NCBI GenBank assembly: GCA_963576735.1
Contig: OY755187.1
Location: forward strand, 10,850,001-10,914,000
Length of the DNA: 64,000 nt
DNA from: Bedellia somnulentella
Lineage: Eukaryota; Arthropoda; Insecta; Lepidoptera; Bedelliidae
Direction of reading: 5' to 3'
Positions 52,720-63,845 of the stretch are shown piece after piece; position 1 is the first letter of the stretch, and every line of letters starts with the position of its first letter. Made by a program: the position numbers and the translations under genes. The notes beneath the pieces are model-generated. The model saw only the letters and a list, made by a program, of their open reading frames with translations, was not told where the DNA came from and did no database searches.

Positions 52720-52920
52720 TGCTGTGTAGAGTCGGCTTAGAATAGCACTACCCCATTTCTTCCGGTGGGTGTACGTAAGAGGCGACTTGATGGATGTAAA
52801 TAGAGCTAGAGAGATTTGTCAGGATCATACATAAAGTGGCGATCAATAGTCTCTGCCTACCACAATGGAAATTAATGGCGTGAGTATATGTATGTTCGTA
52901 TTTATGTAAGTAAAGGTCCA
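52720..52920 (+). mobile_element. Chimera: SINE-A head joined to RTE LINE 3' end
   Basis: 52720-52787 is SINE-A (gctgtgtagagtcggcttag to gtaagaggcgact). It continues without a gap into RTE sequence (tgatggatgtaaatagagct, gagatttgtcaggatc, gtctctgcctaccacaatgg, ggcgtgagtatatgtatg). Confidence 0.9.
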
Positions 52921-53950
52921 TTGGTTGCTGCTTTCTGGACTGTAATGATACGTGGCTGCCACTCAAAAATGTCTTTCCGTACAGAAAAAATACCACAATA
53001 TTATTCATCATCTCTGACACTTTGTTGAGCTGTCAGTTTGTTACTGTCTGCCCATTTATATTTTTATATGATTAATGAACATTACAAGTGTTTATACGTA
53101 TGTTATTCGGTCAATCGATAAGAAATACCGTTATATAGGTACTGTTATTATAATAAAACGCAGATTGTAATACGAATTTAAGTAGTCTGCTTAAAAAGCA
53201 GGTTAATCTGATAATTAACATTTTGTTTTTGCTGATCATTGGATGGCTGTGTAGTAAATTCGGTACAAAGTATCACTTTATTATTGGTATCAAAGAAGTA
53301 AACTACAGACTAATTAATGTTGTACCATTTTTGTAATAAAGGTGTAGTACCTTATCTATTAAATAGCTGCAAAATATAAGAATATTCTTTGCATTCCCCA
53401 TATCAAATGTCAATTTCGAAAAACGATTCAATATTTTATCTTAATACTTTCTACTATCAATATGTGTATAACCGTAAGAATACTAAGATAGTATTAAGTA
53501 AGTAAAAAATGCATATCATAAAATTTCATTGTTAATTATACACTCACAAAGCTTATTGACAAAACACATTGCGACGGAAAACATGTCCACTGCTGTACAG
53601 TAAAAGAGTTATTAGGTAATAAAGATTAGATAAATCAGCAGTTCGATTCTAGGTGCCTTAGCAAACTTGGCACCTGTAGTTTTTACTTAAAAACCGCATT
53701 TATGTCCAGTACATTAAGAGTTATAACAAAGCAGATGTAAGTTGGCAATTCCTAAGTTATGTTGGACACGCGGCTTGCCTTGGCATCAGCCCACGAGAGC
53801 GCCTACAGCCTCGATGGGATCTGACGTGAAGTGAAGACTTTATGGTTAGAGATAAAGAAGGTATTCTGAGAAATTGTTTTTTGAACATAAACATATCAAT
53901 GCGTTGAACAACGGTATACGTTTTGTTAGAGTATGGAATCTTTATTCAAT
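52921..53950. other. Stretch without firm features
   Basis: A GC-richer segment at 53755-53830 (ttggacacgcggcttgcctt, agcccacgagagcgcctaca) may be a decayed LINE piece. Otherwise nothing seen. Confidence 0.35.
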
Positions 53951-54262
53951 TCTGTCTGCCGTGTTGAGTCGGTTATGAATAGCAATATAGGGATCTGAAT
54001 CAATGAAGTGTAATGATTTTAAGTACTTGGTGAATTATGACGTTAGAAAGCCACAATAAAATATCGTTAAGATTCACAACATATTTTTTCTAAGTATCAA
54101 AAAGGCCCCGCCGGTGTCGAAATTTTTCTTTATTTATCCTTTAGTTACTGGCGTATCATAAGTTAATTTCATTGATTACGTCGCTAAAATAATGATGATT
54201 GGTAAACTGTGGCTATCTCTTTCATCAATATATTCATGACCTTATCTGCATACGTTACATAC

Positions 54263-54540
54263 CGTGTAGTGCCGGCTTTGCCGTGTAGTGCCGGCTTAGA
54301 ATGTCGCTACCCCTTTCTACCCACGGGTGTCGTAAGAGGCGACTAAGGGTATTGGGGCTTTTTATTGGATTTTTGGGCGATGCGGTTGGAGACCCATCAC
54401 CAAAAACCTTTATTTTTACCATCTTTTCCCCACTCAACTTCCAAAAGAGGCTGAGGAATTTATAATTCCTTAGCTCTGGCTACCCCTTCTAGGGAAATAT
54501 AGCCGTGAGTATATGTATGTACCTATGTATATGTATGTTA
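54263..54540 (+). mobile_element. SINE-A copy with duplicated head
   Basis: ccgtgtagtgccggcttt is followed by a second gccgtgtagtgccggctta, then a full body and tail. The 19-bp head unit is present twice. Confidence 0.88.
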
Positions 54541-54795
54541 CATACCGTGTAGTGCCAGCTGAGGATGCCACTACCCCTTTCTACTTACGGATTTCGTAAG
54601 AGGCGACTAGGCGTATAAGGCTTTTATAAGTGGATTTTGTTCGATGCAGTTGGCATCACCAACGATACTTAATTTCTACCATCTGCTCCCCTATCATCTT
54701 CCAAATGTTGCTGAGGAGTTTCTAGTTCTGAAGCTCTGGCTACCCCTTTCTGGGATCTATGACCGTGAGTATATGTATACATGTATGTATGTACG
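54541..54795 (+). mobile_element. SINE-A copy of the second subfamily, in tandem
   Basis: Starts after gttacata, which also precedes the previous copy. Carries cgatacttaatttctaccat, ctgctcccctatcatcttcc and ttctagttctgaagctctgg. Confidence 0.85.
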
Positions 54796-55182
54796 TTGAA
54801 AATGTATTTTCTTATTAAAACAGTGCATTCAGTTAGAGAAGAATGACCATTATAAACCTAATGAGTCCCACATGCAAATTATTGTGGGAAAAGTGAAAAC
54901 GCTTTTCATTCTACACGCGATCTGATTGTCCGTTTACGATAATTCTTCTAAGTATGCGTTATTATTATTAGGTAATGGTAGAGTCACTATATAAAGTCAT
55001 ATATTCAAGTTTTTAGCTCTCATCGGAGTAAGCAGATGGGTACTATAGGTCGCCACATTTGGTCGTTTCTTCAGCTTTATTTGTATAATATATAATATTA
55101 TATAATAATAAGTTAGTAAGGTTTAGGTTAAGGATCTAAATATATTCTCCGTCATTTTATCAATTAGTTGCCCACACATTGT

Positions 55183-55373
55183 CCTTAAAGAGCTTATTCC
55201 ATTTGTCTGAATGAAGACGTCTGAAAGCCACAAAATCTGAATTCAGACTAGTGGAATAACGTTCAGAACGCTAGAACTGAAATTTGTGTAGTGGACTAAC
55301 AAGCGTCTGCGGCAGTAACTTCGAAGGACGTCTGAATTCAGCAACGACAAAGTGTAATGGAATAAGCTCTTAA
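55183..55373. mobile_element. MITE with TTAA-like ends
   Basis: ttaaagagcttattccattt at the left and aatggaataagctcttaa at the right, with further inverted pieces (agacgtctga). About 190 bp, non-coding. Confidence 0.7.
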
Positions 55374-55725
55374 ATTTACACAGATAATTTGACCGTGTAA
55401 CTAAACCTCCAACAACATCTGTATCCGTAGTTTTAAGTTAATTTGCAGCAGCGAATAAACATTTTCTTTATTTCTATCTATCAATACTTCTATTAGATTT
55501 AAATCATAAACCACACCGCACAGTAAAACTAATTGCACGAATCTAAGTGTTTATTGTTGCCACATCTATGTAGATCAGCTTTATCGAGCACTGTACCAAA
55601 CAGGTGGTTGCGTATCAAGGTATTTAGTTCAATGGCATTCCAGCATCAAGTTGGTTTAGATTTGCATAGCAATTTGCTTAGTACTCGATAATTTGATGGT
55701 AGACGCGTGCCGGTTTCTGTTTAGG
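55374..55725. other. No recognised feature
   Basis: AT-rich; nothing supportable. A SINE-A head-like trace follows near 55730 (ttgtgtcggctttaaatagc). Confidence 0.4.
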
Positions 55726-55794
55726 AGATTGTGTCGGCTTTAAATAGCACTGGCAATGTATCTATGTATTTTTTTATAGATATATACATCTTTT

Positions 55795-56045
55795 GCTGTG
55801 TAGTGTCGGCTTAGAATTGCACTACCCCATTTCTTCCGGTGGGTGTACGTAAGAGGCGACTAACGGTATTGGGGTTTTTAAGGGATTTTTGGGCGATTCG
55901 GTTGGAGACCCATCGCCAACAACCTTTATTCTACCATCTTTTCCCCACTCAACTTCCAAAAGTGGCTGAGATTTTTTTAATTTCTCAGCTCTGGCTACCC
56001 CTTTTAAGGAGTTTTTATAGCCGTGAGTATATGTATGTATATATA
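55795..56045 (+). mobile_element. SINE-A copy, full length
   Basis: Consensus-like from gctgtgtagtgtcggcttag to agccgtgagtatatgtatgt. Confidence 0.9.
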
Positions 56046-56227
56046 GAGGCAATGTGGTTGGTGTTTTAAGTATAGAACGATATTTCAAGATATTTCGAAG
56101 TTTTAAGATTGGATAAAAAACGTTTTGAAAATGGGGGAGTCTGAAGATATCTGTGTGGAAGCAAGAGAAGACACCAGTAAGTTGTTAAGAAACAAAAGAA
56201 AGATAAATTTCGCAACAGTGGTTACTT

Positions 56228-56618
56228 GGCACTATAGCTCAGTTAGCAGAGCAACCGGCCCCCTGATTATGTATCTTTTGCGAGTGATGATTGTGTCGCA
56301 AGTTGCACGATTGTCGTTGTCAATGTCATAAATTTGTATGCAATTTGACACTTTTGACAGCGACAATATTGCAACTTGCGACACAATCGCGGTCGCAAAA
56401 GATACATAATGACGAGATGATACGTAGACGGGGATGTCTCGGGTTTCAGTCCTGCTGAAGAGCAAGCACGAGCGCTATTTTATCGACACGATAACGATTA
56501 GAATGAGATGGCAGTATACGATACTAACTAAGTGCGTCAGAGATGGCTGCTTTATCCCACGCGATAACTAGTTTAAACACGGCTCGTACTAGCCGGGCTG
56601 GTGTCGAAATTTATCTTT
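56228..56618 (+). mobile_element. SINE-V copy with a MITE in its tRNA-like head
   Basis: actatagctcagttagcaga (box A) and tctcgggtttcagtcctgct (box B-like) form the head; the body has agcaagcacgagcgctattt, gagatggcagtatacgatac and actagtttaaacacggctcg. The 3' end is gggctggtgtcgaaatttat ctttc. The MITE sits between the A and B boxes. Confidence 0.8.
56267..56409. mobile_element. Fold-back MITE, sister of 15862
   Basis: ttatgtatcttttgcgag at the left and its complement at the right, then tgtcgcaagttgcacgattg arms. TGA on both sides (56264-56266, 56410-56412) suggests a 3-bp duplication. Confidence 0.88.
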
Positions 56619-57238
56619 CATTAAAAGTCAAAAAAAGTCAAAAAGTTTATTTTTCAAAATAAAGTTAAATACTAACATTTTTTGAACGTCAAAGTTTTAA
56701 ATTAATCGTTAATCCGTTGCTTCGGAAGGTGTTCGTAAAGAGAAGAAGCAACAAAGAAACTCTTTACATTCACATTTTTTCTTGATTGATGATGATAGTC
56801 AAGCTAGAGAAGTCAGGATCTTTAAGTTATCTATCTAATAGGAACTATTAGGAAAAATATATTAGAACGTACGGTATCATTTAGGTATCAATTCTCTTCA
56901 CCGTTATAAAAAACCTCTTTAAAATCCATAATAAATCAAAACCGCTGATCCTAAAGCTCTGGTTTACCCTTCTTTCCATTAAAGGCGTGAGTGTGTAACA
57001 TTTAAATTCATAAAAGACAAGAACATTTTCATAATAAACAGACGTACCGTTAGTCCTTTTATTTGAAATAAGTTAATTTATAAGTGGGAGGGTTTAAGAC
57101 ACGACTGGGCCACGAATGCGGAAACCTATTTGGAATCGTGGAATATAAACACATTCTGTTGAGTATGAACTTGGCATTGCATCTGAGGAACATAGATTAG
57201 TTGGTGCAAATTAAGAAGGGCTATTTTATTATTTTTTT
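56619..57238. other. Stretch without firm features
   Basis: A short SINE-A or RTE end-like piece occurs at 56955-57000 (aaagctctggtttacccttc, aggcgtgagtgtg). Nothing else is supportable. Confidence 0.35.
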
Positions 57239-57253
57239 GTATGTTTTTTTAAT

Positions 57254-57504
57254 ATGCTGTGTAGTGTCCGCTTGGAATAGCACTACCCCATTTCTACCCG
57301 TGGGTGATCGTAAGAGGCGACTAAGGGTATAGGGGGCTTTTTAAGTGATTTTTGGGCGATGTGGTTGGAGACCCGTCACCAAAAACATTTATTATAACCA
57401 TCTTTTCCCAATCAACTTCCAAAAGTGGCTGAAGAGTTTCTAATTCCTTAGCTTTGGCTACCCCTTCTAGGGATTTATAGCCGTGAGTATATGTATGTAT
57501 GTAT
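57254..57504 (+). mobile_element. SINE-A copy, full length with target duplication
   Basis: gctgtgtagtgtccgcttgg to ccgtgagtatatgtatgtat. The 15-bp gtatgtttttttaat lies at 57239-57253 and again after the tail at about 57505-57519. Confidence 0.9.
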
Positions 57505-57548
57505 GTATGTTTTTTTAATGTATTTTTTTAATTTCAGCTTGCAAGCTT

Positions 57549-57746
57549 GCTGTGTATTATCGGCTTAGGATAGCATACTACATCTACCCCATTTCTTCCC
57601 ATGGGTGATCGTAAGAAGCGACTAAACCCTTAGATCACTTAAAATCACGTAAACATTTAAAAAGCTCCGATATCCATCCGATATACATAATTGTTGGTAG
57701 CAGAGAAATACACGAACACCCCGTTTAGGGATTTATAGCCGTCAGC
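57549..57746 (+). repeat. SINE-A copy, scrambled centre
   Basis: Head ctgtgtattatcggcttagg and 3' end ccgtttagggatttatagcc gtca flank a middle in which segments such as agatcacttaaaatcacgta are rearranged. Confidence 0.6.
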
Positions 57747-59858
57747 GATTATTGGTTTTGTTCTGATATCTTCTCAGTTTCCAAGTAAACATGAATGTTC
57801 AGTTTTGGGCAACTTAGAAAACATTGTGTGACCAAATTCCTCGTATCTTATAGGGTGGAATTAAAACTTTCCTCGTGTAGTATCCTAAATTTTGGAAGTT
57901 ATACTTTATTTTACTGAAATGAATATATTTTTTTTATTTTGGGTCCACGTTCTCATATTCGTTTCATTTAAAATCAAACATAGTAGGTTGAAAATGACAT
58001 TATAACCCTATTCGTGAGGGGCTGAAGCCACCTCGTGGATGGTATTGGTAAAACATACTTCTCAAACCTTTAATGCCGCCATGCTTAAAAAAATAAAGTT
58101 TCTACGATATAAAAAATTAGGCATATACAATTACGTCTTATACTTAATGACTATATGAATAAGTAATTCATTAAATGTCGTTTAGAAATTCTTTAACAAC
58201 ATAAAAGTAACGATAAAGTATGCTTTCTAAAATAAATATTAAAATACAAATAAAACTTTGAAAACACCGTTCAGCCTACTTTGCATACGAATTTCTTTGC
58301 TATCAAAAGTGTGATACAATAATATTACTTCAGTCATGTGAATAAGGTTCATTTTTACTTGTCTAAATTCAGACCTACTTACCCATAGCTATGTTTATAA
58401 TGAATCATGTTCTGCACCAAATCAAATTCATTTTTATTTGCATATCACTGTCAAGGTAGTCTTTGCTAAATTGATAGTAGTTATTGCAATTCTAACTTTA
58501 TGCAGGTCTAATAAAGTACATTTTTGTTTATTTATAAAGGTAAAGAAACGTTTTAAATATTGAAGCAGGCGTAGCAATAGGCGTGCATGTAAACATTAAG
58601 CTCCAGAAAATTTGTTTATTTTATATTTAGTTCTGTAATGTTATGTAGAAAGTGTTTCTCTTATCAGTAGTCTTTAATGATGTTAATCGATAGAAGGTTT
58701 CCCTGACCCTTTTTTTTGTAACATATATTCAGTTACTATTCGGTTGACCATAATGTCAAAAGTTATGGTACAATTATTTTGTGGTTATTAAATATTGTAT
58801 GTAAGTTACTTAATTAGCACTTTAGTATGAAGAAAATACAATTCATAGTCTAGTCAGATATTTTATAATATCGAGTCATAACTTAAAAAAATGGTATGTT
58901 CTATTCCAATATTTATTTCAGCGATACCCTAGCCATTGATAAGTACATGGATCTCAATCATGACTACGATTAATTCCTTAAAACTTTCTCCTTAAAAATC
59001 ACCATTCAAATCTAAGCGAAAAAAATAAAATACCTGTTTACGGTTTTTTTAGAAATATCGCCATGCGGTGGTACAGTTGAATTATGCTGAAAAGCTAGAC
59101 TCTTTATCACCATAATTAATAAAATAAGAATAAAATAATTGGGGAAACCAGGTATTTCTTAAATATGGCAGCTTATTAAAAGTTTGTTGTAGCGCTTGCG
59201 ATAACTCCGTAATATTTAATAAGAAAATCATTGTAACCAAGAGGCTCATAATTATGAAGAAAATAATAAATTGGGATTTTTGTGCTCTTGATTTTTTTTC
59301 TTATTATTGTTTAATAGTCTGAATATATAATATATTATTTTAACTTTGGTCACCCTACAGTTCAACTATGTCAACCGGATAGAATGTCATTTTTCGAAAT
59401 GCCAAAATAGTAAGGATTTATCGCCTTTACGTGACTCAAGTTTTAAAGTAAATATATTAGTTAAAAAATATATTAATTCTCGCAAAAACGATAAAAACAA
59501 TAGCCGAACGTAATACATAGATTGCAAATTTATTTTTCTCAGTATCGTTTCTGAGATAAATTAGTCTTTGGCTTCTCAATGAATGACTGTCATCGATTAT
59601 GCAACAACAGAACTACCACGCCTTTGATACTATGAACTGATTGGGCAACGATTTGTTCGTTGAACTCTTGGGTTGCAAAAATTGAGATCAACTCTTCCGG
59701 TGAAAAGAATACTAGTTTTTTTACTTTATGCCGGAAATTTTATATAATATTAAATAAAGCCTTTACCCCGAGTTTTGATCATTCAATATTTATAATATTT
59801 CATTTGTCTTCCATAGTGATGGGTTTTTACAAAAAAGTGAACATAAGATATCTCCGGG
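57747..59858. other. Longest stretch free of recognised repeats
   Basis: 2.1 kb of AT-rich sequence with no SINE-A, SINE-T, Helitron or LINE match, no tRNA and no exon that I recognise. Confidence 0.45.
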
Positions 59859-59898
59859 AAGTTTCGATGAACAGGACCCCTCCTGTTCATCGAAACTT
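59859..59898. repeat. Perfect 18-bp hairpin, 4-base loop
   Basis: aagtttcgatgaacagga, loop cccc, then the exact complement. It lies 28 bp before the Helitron end at 59927. Confidence 0.97.
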
Positions 59899-59926
59899 AT
59901 ATAAAATTTTAAAAATTATTTAAGAC

Positions 59927-60030
59927 TAGCTTTTTGCCCGCGACTTCGTCCGCGTGGACTTCATTTTTTGTATCCGGTTTACATTCAAAATACCGAAACA
60001 CTATCTCAACTTCTGTTTTTTATATTCAAA
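59927..60030 (-). mobile_element. Helitron 3' end
   Basis: On the minus strand ccacgcggacgaagtcgcgg gcaaaaagCTAG then T. The rest of the element is cut off by a SINE-A fragment. Confidence 0.65.
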
Positions 60031-60032
60031 TT

Positions 60033-60227
60033 CCCGCGGGCGTTGTAAAGGATATAAAGGACATTGAGGCTTTTCAAGTGATTGTTGGGTGATGCAGTTG
60101 GTGACCCATCACTAATTACCTTTATTTAACTACCTTTTCCCTAGTCTATTTCCAAAACTGGATGAAGAATTACTTTCTCTGAAGCAGTGGCTACCCTTTT
60201 ATGGAATTTATGGACGTAAATACATAC
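60033..60227 (+). repeat. SINE-A 3' two-thirds, diverged
   Basis: tgattgttgggtgatgcagt, ggtgacccatcactaattac, gcagtggctacccttttatg and atggacgtaaatacata. Head absent. Confidence 0.7.
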
Positions 60228-60385
60228 TCATGAATAAATTGATAGATGAATTTCATAAATTCAATCGCACCAAGTTTTATGTTTCTGATACAAAAATGTC
60301 AAAAATCTCTATATTAACTTTCATTTGCTCTATCAACCTCTTAGGGATTGAGTTCCAAAAAAACCCTTTTTAATTTTTCATAAGA

Positions 60386-61830
60386 ATCATGAAATTGCTA
60401 TATAAGTGTGACAAATATGGTATACGCGGCCCAGCATCGGAATTAATTAAATCCTTCTTAGAAAACAGGTGTCAATACGTTGAGATCTTACAGAGCAATG
60501 AACATTCGGAAATCATTTCATATAAATCTGAAGTTGAAAAAAACCCTGTAGGTTTGCCTCAGGGAAGTGTCTTAGCTCCTTTACTTTTTCTTTTATATAT
60601 TAATGACCTCCCGAATGTGACCAAGCACTCATGCACTTTGTTTGCTGATGACATCTCTGTAGTTATAAGTTTTAAAAATGACATTAATTTTCAAATTGAC
60701 ATAGATAACACCTTAACTTTAATTATTCAATGGATGACCGCAAATAATCTTAGTTTTAATATAGACAAGACATGTTATATGCAATTTTACAATAGAGTTA
60801 AGCCCGGGACTTTAATAAATATAAAATATAGAGAACAATCTGTAAAAGAAGTAAATTGTATAAATTTTTTAGGTATCCAACTAGATTGTCAAATGAATTG
60901 GAAACACCATGTTGAGAAAGTATTTGGAAAAATAAACAAATTTGTATATGTCCTATATAGACTTGCCACAACCGTCAATCGGCAAACAGCAGTACTTGCT
61001 TATCATGATTATGTGGAATCGGCGTTAAGGTATGGCATAGTTGTGTGGGGTCACTCGACAGATGTCCCAACTTTGTTCATTCTACAGAAAAGGTGTATAA
61101 GAACTATTATTGGACTGGAGCCTCGTGAGTCATGTAGGTCTTATTTTATAGAACTGAAACTATTAACACTTGCAAGTATCTACATTTATGAAATTTGTGT
61201 TTTTGTAAAAGAAAATTCATTGTTATTTGAAAAGATGTACAACGAAGGTAGCAGGCTCCATGACAAGTTTCCAAATAACTTAAAAATCCCAGCGTCATCG
61301 ACGGCCCTACGAGGGAAATCTTGCAGTGTAATGATGCCACACATTTTTAACAACATTCCTGAATTTATAAAAGGTAAGCCAATTACCCTTTTCAAAAAAC
61401 ACCTGAAAGAGTGGTTGGTTCAAAACTGTTTTTATAATTTAAACGAATTTTATAGTTATAATAATAATGGCTGACATATTAGATAAAATAGAAAATGTGA
61501 CATTCCTGACATTTTAAACGTTAAACGCTCAGATTGGTTGTTATTATTTAATTAGGATTAAGTGACATTTAAATTAATTTTCATTATTATTATTTTAATT
61601 AGGATTAAGGGACATTTTAATTAATTTTCATTATAGACTGCTCATGACATATTATTATTGTTAATTTAAAATATTTATAATGTAAAAACTTAATTGTGAT
61701 TTAATTGTGTCAAAATAATTTGCATACCTACAAAGGTTAGACATGTGAAACTAAATTATTAAGCTGTATCATCAAATGTACCATGTTCTATATAGCAAAT
61801 AAATGAAATTTGAATTTGAATTTTGAACCA
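60386..61830 (+). mobile_element. CR1/Jockey-type LINE, 5'-truncated
   Basis: Contains the RT C-terminal region, a 3' UTR of ~350 bp and a terminal gaatttgaattttgaa repeat (about 61809-61828). The 3' UTR holds a tandem duplication: ttaattaggattaagtgaca (61550) and ttaattaggattaagggaca (61600), each followed by ttaattttcatta. The 5' end is lost upstream of the palm domain. Confidence 0.85.
60389..61474 (+). CDS. CR1/Jockey-type reverse transcriptase, C-terminal part
   Basis: 361 codons without interruption, ending TGA. It contains KYGIRGPASELIKSFLENRC, the fingers/palm motif GLPQGSVLAPLLFLLYINDL (53-72), the catalytic FADD box in CTLFADDISVVI (81-92), then NLSFNIDKTCYM, FLGIQLD and the C-terminal YGIVVWGHS, LQKRCIRTIIGL and LKLLTLASIYIYE typical of this LINE group. 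The first palm block with its Asp is upstream of the truncation, so the protein could not polymerise. The Met start is internal; a stop codon lies just upstream in the same frame. Clade assignment (CR1, Jockey or Daphne-like) is from motif memory. Confidence 0.85.
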   Translation: MKLLYKCDKYGIRGPASELIKSFLENRCQYVEILQSNEHSEIISYKSEVEKNPVGLPQGSVLAPLLFLLYINDLPNVTKHSCTLFADDISVVISFKNDINFQIDIDNTLTLIIQWMTANNLSFNIDKTCYMQFYNRVKPGTLINIKYREQSVKEVNCINFLGIQLDCQMNWKHHVEKVFGKINKFVYVLYRLATTVNRQTAVLAYHDYVESALRYGIVVWGHSTDVPTLFILQKRCIRTIIGLEPRESCRSYFIELKLLTLASIYIYEICVFVKENSLLFEKMYNEGSRLHDKFPNNLKIPASSTALRGKSCSVMMPHIFNNIPEFIKGKPITLFKKHLKEWLVQNCFYNLNEFYSYNNNG

Positions 61831-62169
61831 AACCATTTTGTACCAAGTTTCTATGTTCAAAATGAGAATATCTTAGTGAGTACAAATACAAATTCGAATA
61901 GTAGTTTGGCAATCCGGTGCTGCCGCCACTGACCGCTGGTGATAGCGGGAGAGCTTGCAGCGATTGCTCGGGAAGATGGGGATGGTTAGTGGTGGATCTC
62001 CATACAAAATAATTGCGGAAGTGAAGGGATAGTGCTTGCTATTATAATATATAGATTGCTATTCCAAGCTAACAAAACAAAAAAATTTTTTTTACAAAAT
62101 GCTTGAATCACCTGAGATACGAATCCGGAACGATTGATTCATAATAGTTCTAGTTAAATATGCGGCGGT
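61831..62169. other. No firm feature
   Basis: Contains a less AT-rich patch (61915-61985; cagcgattgctcgggaagat) with a faint reverse SINE-A centre (gggatggttagtggtggatc). Confidence 0.3.
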
Positions 62170-62319
62170 GGCAAATTTACTTTCCGCCCATACCTTCGCC
62201 CGCGTGGAATTCAGTTATATTGCGGTATAAAGTATAAAACTTCTCATTTCCACAGAAAATTCTAAGAAGAGCGATGAAAATTCTAAGAAGAGCGATGTAT
62301 CGCTGAATATGCTCAGTTG
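62170..62319 (-). mobile_element. Helitron 3' UTR, degraded
   Basis: ttccgcccataccttcgccc gcgtggaattc and tatattgcggtataaagtat match the 3' region of the 46818 Helitron. CTAG is not preserved. It lies just downstream of the helicase remnant, as expected for one element. A 20-bp tandem duplication (aattctaagaagagcgatg) is at 62268-62298. Confidence 0.7.
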
Positions 62320-62895
62320 TTAAACCAAAACTGAATGGTGCACTATATTAAATGTTTTCCCTTGTGGAGCTAAAACATGCAGATTATGGACACTGAAAAA
62401 CAATGCTTTTCTAAGTGTACTCCAGCAACCCTTAGAGTTTGGCCTTGTGCTCTATTAATGGTCATTGCAAATGAAACCCTTATAAGAAATTTAAGTTTTT
62501 TAAATTGAAATGGGAGGTCTTTTGGAATAATCGAAATCCGAGGTATGAGTACACTTTCACCCTTGGCTGCGCCAGTTAAAATAGTGGCTGTAATAATGTT
62601 CCGCCCAAGCTGAGTGACACGCAGCCTGGTACCATTACACAGTCTAGGGGCATCGAGATTGCGCATGAGCATCACCGGAACACCTACTTTTAGTTTTATT
62701 TTATTAGAAGGCACCCCAGATAGATCTAAAGAATTTAAGAACTCCACAGGACATGACGTACTATGTTATGTTTCTATCACTGTGACTACAGATAAATATT
62801 CAGTATTTTCTCCCATAACTTCATCATTCAAAATATTTTCATTTATTTTAGTGACCGTTTCATTTTTTGGTGCTAATATTGCGCGTTCGCACAGC
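62320..62895 (-). pseudogene. Helitron helicase C-terminal pseudogene
   Basis: Minus-strand remnant of the PIF1-like helicase of Rep/helicase Helitrons. It reads LCERAILAPKNETVTKINEN, then LNSLDLSGVPSNKIKLKVGV, PVMLMRNLDAPRLCNGTRL (motif V region), and FAMTINRAQGQTLRVAGVHL (motif VI with the SxGQT-like RAQGQT). Breaks: an in-frame TAA near 62773, and a deletion with frameshift after CFS that removes the motif containing the conserved 'VACSRV' before the final APQGKT… segment. The Rep domain and the ATP-binding Walker motifs are absent. It marks an autonomous Helitron that once existed here. Confidence 0.92.
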
Positions 62896-63392
62896 ACCTA
62901 GAAAAAAGGACTAAACTAACTGTTATATAACTACTGCCTAAAACCTATAACAAACACAGTTCAATCTTAAATATTAGGAACCAAAAAATATACCAAACTA
63001 AACTATAAAAATCTATACGACGAACAAAGTGCACTAAACTGACCTACCTAACTATTATTCAGTCTACTGCGATTAACCTAAAATCTATAAAATGCATATT
63101 ACAATATAAACATTATACAATGGTAAATGGTCGATACCTTAAACACACACATTACCAGTAACTAAGTACCTTAAGTAAAGTAAGTGACTCGAAACCGAAA
63201 AGTGCAAGTAACGATGATTTATTACATTGACATATTGATATAACATAATATGTTGAATCTTCATACTTTTCAGTCATTTGTATCAAAGATGTGATTATTT
63301 ATTTAGTAACATTTTAGTAGTTGTTGTATCAGATTCTGGGTTTATATACTCTAATAAAGAAGAAATCATACCGCGATGTAGAAAGTTCAGAC
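62896..63392. other. No recognised feature
   Basis: AT-rich. No continuation of the helicase reading frame was found beyond the LCER motif. Confidence 0.4.
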
Positions 63393-63639
63393 AGCGCCAT
63401 CTATTGGTTAATATGCAAACAACGCCGCGCGTTTTTATAATGCTTCAGCTGAAAGGTTGAAGATTGCGCTGCTAAAATCCACAAAGTGAGGATGTCGGAA
63501 AGTTTCCGGCCGCTGGTTAAAGCGTAAGATATCAACCCACTTCTTATGTATCTTAAAAATACATTGTTACCACGTTTTAAAAAATACCCAGCGCCATCTC
63601 GTGCATTCCTCGAGAACTAAATATTACCTTGTTACGACA

Positions 63640-63835
63640 CAAAGCGCAAGCAAACAATATTTTTGTTATCCCTCGGGAATATCCCTTCGGGATAAAAGTG
63701 CTCTATAATTTAATTTGGACTTCTAACTATATGTCTGCAAAATTTCAAAGCAATCGGTTAAGTAGTTGCGGCGTGAAAGCGCCACAAATAAACAAACAAA
63801 CAAACTCACTTTCCCATTTATAATATTAGTATGGA
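63640..63835 (-). mobile_element. Helitron, 5' portion
   Basis: The minus strand starts A|TCCATACTAATATTATAAAT gggaaagtgagtttg and continues with caaacaaacaaac-type repeats and accgattgctttgaaatttt gc, as in 46818. Its 3' end was not identified. Confidence 0.8.
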
Positions 63836-63845
63836 TTATATAAAA

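Noticed and set aside
62614..62901. 95-codon plus-strand open frame
   Set aside because: Antisense to the Helitron helicase remnant.
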